Assembly: GCA_963557075.1 (NCBI GenBank)
Contig: CAUWDA010000093.1
Coordinates: forward strand, 1 to 5,279
Direction: 5' to 3'
DNA from: Flavonifractor sp963557075
Lineage (GTDB): Bacteria > Bacillota > Clostridia > Oscillospirales > Oscillospiraceae
Length of the DNA: 5,279 bases
Position 1 is the stretch's first letter. Every line of letters begins with the position of its first letter. Positions 1-5,279 of the stretch are shown here, piece by piece. The translations under genes and the position numbers were made by a program. The notes below the pieces were generated by a model. That model saw only the letters and a list, made by a program, of their open reading frames with translations. It was not told the DNA's origin and made no database searches.

Positions 1-1400
1 ATGCCATCTACGTCGAGGAGACTGAGTACAACATCGCTGACTACGCCTATCTGCGCGCTCTGCAGGGTTCCAGCGTTGCTTTCGACTCTGACAAGGCTGC
101 TCTGATCACCTATGACGGCAAGATGAAGACCGTCGACACCAAGGAGGACTACACCAACGACTTCGCTGGCTATGGTTCTGAGCTGCAGATTGGTGATCCC
201 AAATCTGAGATTGTCCTGGTGAAGGAGACCTCCAAAGGCGAGTATCGCCTGAAGGATCTCGACACCAAGAACCCCCAGATTTCTACGGCTGTCAATTCCT
301 TCCAGCTGCGGAACGGCGTGGCCCGGATCAACCTGACTAACAAGGGCGTGACCAACGACCGCGATGCCAAGCAGGGCACCGACTACATCTATGCCGACAG
401 CAAGACGGTGTTCGTGGTGGGAACTTATACCGGAAGCGGCGCCAATGATTGGCAGAACGCCAATTACCGTGCCTACACCGGCATCAACAACGCTCCCACC
501 ATCGTGGATGATGGCAGTGTTGCTTCCGATGCCATCAACATGAGCTACTACTGCCGCAACAACGGCGTTGCCACCATCATCTACCTGAGCGTGAACGAGG
601 ATGACTACAAGGTCACCGGCGGCAACAACGACGTGATCTTCTTCGCCTTCGAGTCCGCCAGCAAGAAGATCGAGGACTCCGACAACGAGTACTACACCTA
701 CAACGCAGTTGTGGATGGCAAGATCGTTGAGGGCGTCAAGGTCGATGCCAGCGTGAAGATCGACAACAGCACCTCCAACGGCTCCTTCAGCAGCAACGTG
801 GTCTTCACTGGCGCCGATTATGACGACGGTGTGATCACCGGCCTGGATTCTCTGGGCAACTCCGGCACCGTCACCGGCATCAACAAGGTGAACAATGAGA
901 ACGTCGTGCTTGGCTACGGCAACGGTTCTGAGTCCACCTATGTGGTCGCCGACGATGCGAAGATCTTCTTCATCGACGATGACGGCACCATTACCGAGGG
1001 TGCGGTGAGCAACATCCGCCGCTCCGACGAGGATGTCGTGACCTACGTCCTGGAGGATGGCCAGATCAGCTATCTGTTCATCCAGCAGTACTTCGAGGAT
1101 AACGACCAGTCCTCTTCCGGCGGCAGACAGGAGCTGACCAGCATCAATAATGTGGGCTACTCTTCTCCGAACCTGACCCTGACTCTGAACGGCACCAACG
1201 CCGGCCAGAACTACAAGGTCACCCTGAAGATGATCGTTGCCGGTGTGACCACTGAGCTGGGCACCTACACGGTCACCGGCGCCACCGGCGCTACCAGCAC
1301 CACCGCTGTCCTGTCCGTGGGCACTCTGGCCAGCATCGCTGCCAGCGGCGGTATCTACATGGTCTCCTGCGGCGGTCAGAACGCAACGTTCACTGCCTAA
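1..1400 (+). CDS. S-layer-like surface protein, C-terminal part (5' truncated by window edge)
   Basis: This is the C-terminal 465 residues of a secreted surface-layer type protein. The frame is open from nucleotide 3 (bases 1-2 end a split codon) to the TAA at 1398-1400. The ATG at 123 is internal: the 40 codons before it (AIYVEETEYNIADYAYL...) align with IYVDEQEFDASQYAYV in the minus-strand paralogue at 2461-5279. The match continues collinearly to the C-terminus with shared blocks TVFVV, NAPTI, YNAVVD, an aspartate loop IDDDG (residues 324-328), YLFIQ, GTNAGQ and YMVSCG. Identity by eye is a third or more. The sequence is acidic, rich in Ser, Thr, Asn and Gly, beta-rich and without membrane segments, as expected for an S-layer ectodomain. 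After a Ser/Gly linker (about 366-376) comes an 89-residue Ig-like terminal module. From the alignment the whole protein should be about 940 residues. Signal peptide and SLH anchors are expected upstream but not seen. A strong hairpin follows 32 nt after the stop. Confidence 0.88.
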   Translation, partial: AIYVEETEYNIADYAYLRALQGSSVAFDSDKAALITYDGKMKTVDTKEDYTNDFAGYGSELQIGDPKSEIVLVKETSKGEYRLKDLDTKNPQISTAVNSFQLRNGVARINLTNKGVTNDRDAKQGTDYIYADSKTVFVVGTYTGSGANDWQNANYRAYTGINNAPTIVDDGSVASDAINMSYYCRNNGVATIIYLSVNEDDYKVTGGNNDVIFFAFESASKKIEDSDNEYYTYNAVVDGKIVEGVKVDASVKIDNSTSNGSFSSNVVFTGADYDDGVITGLDSLGNSGTVTGINKVNNENVVLGYGNGSESTYVVADDAKIFFIDDDGTITEGAVSNIRRSDEDVVTYVLEDGQISYLFIQQYFEDNDQSSSGGRQELTSINNVGYSSPNLTLTLNGTNAGQNYKVTLKMIVAGVTTELGTYTVTGATGATSTTAVLSVGTLASIAASGGIYMVSCGGQNATFTA

Positions 1401-1432
1401 GGAACTGTGTCAACGTGCTGATGCACTAAGAC

Positions 1433-1470
1433 AAAAAGGATTCCCGGACTTCTGTCCGGGAATCCTTTTT
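1433..1470 (+). terminator. Strong bidirectional intrinsic terminator
   Basis: A perfect 17-bp inverted repeat (1433-1449 with 1454-1470) encloses a TTCT loop. The GC-rich core is flanked by an A5 tract on the left and a T5 tract on the right, so either strand yields a stem followed by U residues. It begins 32 nt after the stop of the left S-layer gene and would end that transcript. On the minus strand it lies 5 nt after the TGA of an open frame (1476-1478). It would also stop minus-strand readthrough into the S-layer gene. Its core, CCCGGAC-N4-GTCCGGG, recurs in both other hairpins of the window. Confidence 0.92.
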
Positions 1471-1475
1471 ATGTG

Positions 1476-1727
1476 TCAGGCATAGTCAAAGCCGGTCGGC
1501 ACGCCCTCTGATAGCTTCTCCCTGCACGGATACATGGCTTGCGAGGATTTGCACAGACTTTGGCCCAGCTGGCAGAGGAAACGAACTGGTGAATGAGCCG
1601 TTCCTTCGCCGCCAGCACCGGAAGAGTCGAAGGTCCCCCGGACTTTTGTCCGGGGGCGTTCCTTTGGGTTACAGTTTCCAGCCCCAGAGGATGATTTTCC
1701 CTTCCCCGTTGATGGTTCCGGCGTCCG
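1476..1727 (-). other. Intergenic minus-strand open stretch, possible gene relic or dispersed intergenic repeat
   Basis: Between the two hairpins lie about 160 bases without a convincing gene. On the minus strand one frame is open from 1727 down to a TGA at 1476-1478, about 83 codons ending in ...REKLSEGVPTGFDYA. Its upstream part overlaps the 3' end of the neighbouring gene and hairpin 1635-1656 in another frame. The only ATG (1533-1535) would give 19 residues. No ribosome binding site is evident. A second minus frame is also open across most of 1471-1634, so openness alone is weak evidence of coding. The TGA sits 5 nt before the strong terminator, which is how a real gene end would look. 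It may be the 3' end of a decayed gene, or a repeated intergenic sequence that travels with the hairpins. I do not recognise a function. Confidence 0.3.
1635..1656 (-). terminator. GC-rich hairpin after the orphan gene, weak terminator
   Basis: A perfect 9-bp stem (1635-1643 with 1648-1656) has a TTTT loop on the plus strand, or AAAA in the minus-strand transcript. It starts 12 nt beyond the stop of the minus-strand gene 1669-2310, the normal place for a terminator. A short AAGG/CCTT pairing with an internal mismatch can extend it. The minus-strand tail is ACCTTCGACTCTT, which lacks a clean U tract, so termination may be leaky, or the hairpin may instead protect the 3' end. The core matches the two flanking strong terminators. 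Confidence 0.65.
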
Positions 1728-2310
1728 TCATAAAGTTCAGCGTCTTCAGGTCCTTCGGCGCGATGGAGGGGATGGTGCTGTAATAGGGCGGGTTCGATGT
1801 ATCATAGATATGCTCACAGATACAGGCAATGGGGGAGAGATAAGTTGCCAGACGGATCTTTGCTTTGCCCTGACCCAGGAGGCCGCTCATCTCCAGGCGG
1901 CACAGGTAGTTTTGGTGCGAGCCCGGATGGAAATAGCTGTCTGTCGCAATATTGTTGCAGCGCAGATAGATATAGTGATAGGCTGTGGAGAGGATGGGGA
2001 CGATCCACACCTCCGTGTACTGCGTGAAGTCGATCTGTGATACATCCACATCCACCTGCGCCGCTTCCTGCGTGACAGGCACTTCCAGAAGTTTTACCAG
2101 TGGGACGGCCTCGGCGGCTGCGGCTGCCTCCCGGCGGATGGCGGCATCCTGAGCCGTTCTCGCCTGCTGCTCCGCCGCGTCCGCAGCTGCCAGGGCGGCC
2201 AGGGCTGTCTCCAGCTTCTGATTGTCCCCGTTGAAATCCTCCATCCGGATGCGGTCCGTCAGCTCCCACTGGTTGAGATGAAATTGACTGGTCTGCTGCA
2301 AATTCTTCAC
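1669..2310 (-). CDS. Orphan phage tail-fibre-like protein (213 aa), function unknown
   Basis: Three parts are visible. Residues 1-36 (HLNQWELTDRIRMEDFNGDN then LETAL) resemble the N-terminal segment of Firmicute prophage tail-fibre-type proteins, which often carry a D/N-F-N-x-N...ID/LE-AL signature. Residues 37-69 are almost only Ala, Glu, Gln, Arg and Asp and should form a coiled coil, consistent with a trimeric fibre. Residues 70-213 are beta-rich (VDVDVSQIDFTQYTEVWIV, then YIYLRCNN) and end in GKIILWGWKL, like the closing strand of some receptor-binding tail domains. There are four cysteines (118, 137, 163, 165) and no signal peptide or membrane segment. No other phage gene is nearby; it lies between two S-layer genes, co-directional with the right one but behind that gene's terminator. 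The 213-residue count uses the GTG at 2308-2310. GGGAAAGG abuts that GTG with no spacing, so the TTG at 2299-2301 (codon 4), about 8 nt from AAAGG, may be the true start. An in-frame TAG lies upstream. The tail-fibre link is by remembered similarity, not a search. Confidence 0.72.
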   Translation of the reverse strand: MKNLQQTSQFHLNQWELTDRIRMEDFNGDNQKLETALAALAAADAAEQQARTAQDAAIRREAAAAAEAVPLVKLLEVPVTQEAAQVDVDVSQIDFTQYTEVWIVPILSTAYHYIYLRCNNIATDSYFHPGSHQNYLCRLEMSGLLGQGKAKIRLATYLSPIACICEHIYDTSNPPYYSTIPSIAPKDLKTLNFMTDAGTINGEGKIILWGWKL

Positions 2311-2344
2311 CCTTTCCCGAAAATCGTGGCGGGAAAACTCCCGC
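2311..2344 (-). promoter_or_regulatory. Leader with two competing hairpins near the ribosome binding site
   Basis: In the minus-strand transcript, GCGGGA (2344-2339) can pair with TCCCGC (2334-2329) over a 4-nt loop. The segment TTTCCCG (2336-2330), which overlaps the second arm of that hairpin, can instead pair with CGGGAAA (2319-2313) over a 10-nt loop. The two structures exclude each other. The downstream one takes up most of the Shine-Dalgarno-like GGGAAAGG (2318-2311) of gene 1669-2310, and the upstream one leaves it free. The base pairing is read directly from the sequence. A regulatory role, for example translational control or thermosensing, is inference. The stems are only 6 and 7 bp. 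Confidence 0.35.
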
Positions 2345-2367
2345 TATCCAATCCCCCCTGACCGGAA

Positions 2368-2389
2368 GAAATTGCAGAATTTCGTGCAA
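2368..2389. repeat. Overlapping short palindromes upstream of the orphan gene
   Basis: GAAATT-GCAG-AATTTC (2368-2383) is a 6-bp inverted repeat with a 4-nt spacer. It overlaps TTGCA-N8-TGCAA (2372-2389), a 5-bp inverted repeat in an 18-bp operator-like frame. They lie about 60-80 nt upstream of the GTG of gene 1669-2310 and just beyond the terminator of the right S-layer gene, where a promoter for the orphan gene would be expected. I see no convincing -35/-10 pair. This could be an operator or chance symmetry. Confidence 0.25.
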
Positions 2390-2392
2390 CAA

Positions 2393-2426
2393 AAAATTCC
2401 CCCGGACTTCGGTCCGGGGGAATTTT
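2393..2426 (-). terminator. Strong intrinsic terminator of the right S-layer gene
   Basis: A perfect 15-bp stem (2393-2407 with 2412-2426) starts 34 nt past the TGA of the minus-strand S-layer gene. In the minus-strand transcript the stem runs into a U6 tract (complement of 2391-2396), the canonical intrinsic terminator form. On the plus strand the loop is the very stable C(UUCG)G tetraloop, but only four U residues follow. It separates the S-layer gene from the co-directional orphan gene, so the latter needs its own promoter or readthrough. Confidence 0.93.
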
Positions 2427-2460
2427 CAACCGCGGGTACAATCACCCTTCTGGCGGGTAA

Positions 2461-5279
2461 TCAGACACCCAACACAAAGCTCTGGTCGCCGCAGGTCACC
2501 ATGTAGGTGGAGCCCGCAGACAGAGCGGCAGAGATGGTGGCGGTCGTCGTTGTCGCGGCGCCAGTCACGTTGGCGGTCGTCAGCTTCACCAGGGTGCCGC
2601 CGTTGACCAGGGAGATGGTCACGGGGTAGACCTGCCCGGCGTTCGTGCCGGTCAGAGTGACAGTGACGGTGCCGCTGCTGTAGCTTGCGCTGATCCCGCT
2701 CAGGACCACGCCGCTGCTACCGGCGCCCTCCTGCTTGCCGTTGTCAACTTCCTGGATGAACAGGTAGGCGATGTCGCCGTCAGTCACATCGAGGAGGCCG
2801 ATGTAGGTAGCAGTGGAGTCGGAGCTGATGTTCTTCACATCGTCGATCTTGGTGATAACACCATCGGTATCGATGTAGTACATCTTGGCGTCAGAGGCAA
2901 CCGTGTAGCGGACGCTGGCGGAAGCCGTCGTGCCGCCCAGGCCGATGCTGTAGGAGCCGGAGAGCTTCCACACGCCGGTGCCGGTGAGGGTGGTGTAATC
3001 AGATGTGGAGATCGCATCAGCGGAGGTCAGCAGACCCTTGTTGTTGTAGTCAGCATTGGTCACAACCTGGTTGACCGTGTCGTTGCCAGCCACGACCACA
3101 GAGCCAGCATCTTGAGCGGCCTTGACCTTCACGGTGGTGATCTCGTCGTCCACAACCGCGTTGTACAGGTAGTACTGGTTGTTGTCGCCATCGGTGATCA
3201 TCTTGGTGGCGGACTCAGCAGCCAGGAACACCACATCGCGCTTGCCGTTGGTGACATAGGCGCCGGTGGCGTCGATGAAGGCGAAGGTCACCACATCGCT
3301 GGAGCCGCTGGTGGTGTAGACCATCTCAACAGCCTTGGTCTCCACAGTGGGAGAGGTGGTCGGATCATCAGACATGATGGTGGGAGCGTTCTTGATGCCC
3401 TTGTAGACGGAATAGTCAGTCTTGCCGCGGGCATTGCTCTCAGCCACCACGAACACGGTCTCACTGTTGCCATACACCGTAGTGCCGGTTTTGGTGGTGA
3501 TAGCCGCGCGGGTGTTCTTCATGTCGAAGTCGGTAGCGCCGCCGGACAGAACGCCATTTGTAGCAATGCTGGCATCGGCAGTGGTGGTGATAGAACCGTT
3601 CTTATGAACATTGGCGGCCTGACGCAGAGCGTACTCGCCCTTGTCGTCAGCGCGGTAGTAGACGATGGTGCCCTCCAGAGAGGTGTAATCGTCGTCAGTA
3701 TCCACCGTCTTCACGGAGCCGTCGGACATGACCAGCTGAACCTGATCCTTGCCGAAGCGGCTGTTGCTGCTCTGGGTGTAGAGCACATACGCGTACTGAG
3801 AGGCGTCGAACTCCTGCTCATCCACATAGATGACCATGCCGTTGGTATCCAGATAGATGACATAGTCGCTCTTGGTGGTCATGCTGGTCTCAGAGCCGAA
3901 GGAGAACGCAATGTTCTTGGAGTACTTGTACTCGGTATCGGCCAGAGTCAGGTTCTTGCCCAGGGTGTACTTGTCGAGGGTGCCCTCCACGGACTCGGCC
4001 TTCACAACGGACTTGATCTCGTCCGCGCTCTGGGAGTAGGTGAACAGGACCACATCGTCTTCCTCGAAGTTGTCGGTATTGGTCTCAAAGCGGGCCTTGC
4101 TGCCGGAGATGGACACAGAGGTAGAAGCGTCCTTCTCGGTCACGAGGCTCTCGGAGTTCACGACAACATAGGGATCGGAGACCTTCTCTTCCTTGGAGGA
4201 GATGGTGCCCACATAGGTGTCGATGATGCAGATGGTGACATCGTTGTTGTCCTCATCGTAGAAGACCTCAACGGTGCTGCCGTCAGCCACCAGCTTGTTG
4301 TTGGCGCTGGAGCTGGAGACCTTGACGGTGTTGCCCTTGGACACGGCAACATCATCGGCCTCGACGCCGTTGTAATAGACCTCGGCGTTCTTGTCCTTCT
4401 CGCTCATGTCGAGATCGCTGTAGATATCACCCAGCTTCACGTTGCTGGTGTAAGTCACATCAGCGGCGTCCGCATAGGTGCCGATCTTGTCGCCCTTGAA
4501 AGTCCACTTGGTGGCGGGACGGGCGAAGTCGTCGGTGGTCTCGGTCTTGTCCAGCTTGTCGAAGTAGCGCTCGGCAAACTGCAGGTTGGGCTTGTGCATG
4601 TTGTTGTCGTAGGAGCCCTGCGCAACTTCCTTGGCCTTGTCGCCGGCGATGGTCACGGTAGCGCCGTTGATGTCAACAGAGGTCTTGGCGTCGTACTCGA
4701 CCATGGTGGCCTGCAGCATGTTGAAGGCGTACAGGGCAGCCTCCTCACGGGTCACGGCCTTGGAGCCGACGAACTCGTCGTTGCCGTCGTCCAGGCCGAT
4801 ACCGGCGGCCTGCTTGATGACGGCCACGGTCCAGTTGGCACCGGTGTAGCCCTCAATGGCGCTGTCATAGCCCAGAGCGCCCAGCAGCATCTTCATGAAC
4901 GCATTGCCGCTCAGGGTGGCGGTGGGACGGAAGGTGCCGTCGGCGTAGCCGTTGATGATGCCCTGCTGAGAGCAGTAGGTGATGTAGCCTGCGAACACGT
5001 TGGTCACGGGCACATCCTTGAAGGGAGCGGTGTCAGCGCTCAGGTAGGAAGCGGTGGTGGGCCCCAGGATCAGGTTGCAGATGATCTTGGCGGCGGCACC
5101 GCGGGTCAGGACTTCAGTGGGCTTGAAGTCGCCGCCGGAATAACCGTCGACAACGCCGATGCCGCTGATGACGTCGACAGCTTCCTTGTAGGTGATGCTG
5201 CCGTCATCACTGAAGTCCTTGGCGCCGGCGCTGACGGTGACCAGAGACATGGTCATCACCAGAGCCAGTACCAGAGAAA
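2461..5279 (-). CDS. SLH-domain S-layer protein, nearly complete (N-terminus cut by window edge)
   Basis: This is an exported cell-surface protein with three SLH domains, which in Firmicutes bind (often pyruvylated) secondary cell-wall polymers. The GTG at 5257-5259 is not the start: the frame runs on to the window end with SLVLALVMTMSLVTVSAGA, a signal peptide core and likely cleavage site, so the true start lies beyond 5279. Numbering from that GTG: SLH1 about 14-66 (KDFSD...GYSGGDFKPTEVLTRGAAAK), SLH2 about 79-131 (PFKDV...GYADGTFRPTATLSGNAFMK), SLH3 about 138-184 (...VTREEAALYAFNMLQ). The TRAE-type motifs are degenerate: TRGA, SGNA and TREE. Residues 185-850 are an acidic, Thr/Ser/Asp-rich, beta-rich ectodomain that I cannot assign to a named fold, with aspartate turn loops such as YLDTNG and YIDTDG (D797-x-D799-G). 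A Gly/Ser linker leads to an 82-residue Ig-like terminal module (851-932) holding GTNAGQ and a Cys at 923. From residue 476 onward it is paralogous to the plus-strand protein at 1-1400. A strong terminator follows. The protein may be a main S-layer subunit or one of several SLH surface proteins. Confidence 0.93.
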   Translation of the reverse strand, partial: SLVLALVMTMSLVTVSAGAKDFSDDGSITYKEAVDVISGIGVVDGYSGGDFKPTEVLTRGAAAKIICNLILGPTTASYLSADTAPFKDVPVTNVFAGYITYCSQQGIINGYADGTFRPTATLSGNAFMKMLLGALGYDSAIEGYTGANWTVAVIKQAAGIGLDDGNDEFVGSKAVTREEAALYAFNMLQATMVEYDAKTSVDINGATVTIAGDKAKEVAQGSYDNNMHKPNLQFAERYFDKLDKTETTDDFARPATKWTFKGDKIGTYADAADVTYTSNVKLGDIYSDLDMSEKDKNAEVYYNGVEADDVAVSKGNTVKVSSSSANNKLVADGSTVEVFYDEDNNDVTICIIDTYVGTISSKEEKVSDPYVVVNSESLVTEKDASTSVSISGSKARFETNTDNFEEDDVVLFTYSQSADEIKSVVKAESVEGTLDKYTLGKNLTLADTEYKYSKNIAFSFGSETSMTTKSDYVIYLDTNGMVIYVDEQEFDASQYAYVLYTQSSNSRFGKDQVQLVMSDGSVKTVDTDDDYTSLEGTIVYYRADDKGEYALRQAANVHKNGSITTTADASIATNGVLSGGATDFDMKNTRAAITTKTGTTVYGNSETVFVVAESNARGKTDYSVYKGIKNAPTIMSDDPTTSPTVETKAVEMVYTTSGSSDVVTFAFIDATGAYVTNGKRDVVFLAAESATKMITDGDNNQYYLYNAVVDDEITTVKVKAAQDAGSVVVAGNDTVNQVVTNADYNNKGLLTSADAISTSDYTTLTGTGVWKLSGSYSIGLGGTTASASVRYTVASDAKMYYIDTDGVITKIDDVKNISSDSTATYIGLLDVTDGDIAYLFIQEVDNGKQEGAGSSGVVLSGISASYSSGTVTVTLTGTNAGQVYPVTISLVNGGTLVKLTTANVTGAATTTTATISAALSAGSTYMVTCGDQSFVLGV

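Noticed and set aside
123..125. ATG at 123 as the true start of the left gene
   Set aside because: The frame is open upstream to the window edge and those codons align with the paralogue, so this methionine is internal.
170..379. Minus-strand 69-codon frame inside the left S-layer gene
   Set aside because: It is antisense to a well-supported paralogous coding region and shows no recognisable features.
1589..2040. Plus-strand open frames of 64-76 codons antisense to the orphan gene
   Set aside because: Composition is shadow-like, there is no ribosome binding site, and they overlap the antisense of a better gene.
1669..2310. Part of an intact prophage or tailocin
   Set aside because: Both neighbours are S-layer genes, and no structural, lysis or integrase gene is present in the window.
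1814..2392. Minus-strand 192-codon open frame overlapping the orphan gene
   Set aside because: It is rich in Gly, Pro, Arg and Ser, as expected from a GC-rich gene read out of frame. It crosses the leader hairpins and starts at the edge of the terminator. The 1669-2310 frame has the sensible coiled coil and domain structure.
1433..2426. CRISPR array suggested by three similar hairpin sequences
   Set aside because: Spacing is irregular (about 165 and 740 nt), there are only three copies, and each lies at a gene end as a terminator would.
2835..4849. Several short frames of 60-72 codons on both strands within the right S-layer gene
   Set aside because: All are Pro, Ser, Ala and Thr-rich shadows of the main frame with no initiation signals.

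Overview
The window is a moderately GC-rich piece of a bacterial chromosome. It probably comes from a gut Firmicute of the Oscillospiraceae type (Oscillibacter, Dysosmobacter or Flavonifractor relatives). That guess rests on the particular form of the three N-terminal SLH repeats in the right-hand protein and on the HLNQW...MEDFN N-terminus of the small middle gene. Both are patterns recalled from that group; no search was possible, so the taxon is inferred.

Layout: (1) Positions 1-1400, plus strand, hold the C-terminal 465 residues of a large secreted S-layer-like protein whose 5' half lies outside the window. (2) Positions 1401-1668 are intergenic. They hold a very strong bidirectional hairpin (1433-1470), a stretch that stays open on the minus strand but has no good start, and a second hairpin (1635-1656). 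(3) Positions 1669-2310, minus strand, encode a 213-residue orphan protein that looks phage-derived and tail-fibre-like: an N-terminal adapter-like segment, an Ala-rich coiled coil and a beta-rich C-terminal domain. (4) Positions 2311-2460 hold its leader, with two mutually exclusive hairpins near the ribosome binding site, and a third strong terminator (2393-2426) that ends the right-hand gene. (5) Positions 2461-5279, minus strand, hold a nearly complete S-layer protein with the hydrophobic core of a signal peptide, three SLH domains, a long beta-rich ectodomain and a C-terminal module. Only the first residues of its signal peptide are missing.

The two large proteins are paralogues. The left fragment aligns without major gaps to residues from about 476 to the end of the right protein, sharing blocks such as TVFVV, NAPTI, YNAVVD, YLFIQ, GTNAGQ and YMV(S/T)CG. 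They are convergent, so at DNA level they form a long imperfect inverted repeat around the orphan gene.

The points most worth following are this convergent paralogue pair with a tail-fibre-like gene between its arms, and the family of three hairpins sharing the core CCCGGAC-N4-GTCCGGG that punctuates the locus. The right protein would anchor to secondary cell-wall polymer through its SLH domains, and the left one presumably does the same through its unseen N-terminus. The small gene may be a surface-recognition remnant of a phage or tailocin, but nothing here shows what it does.
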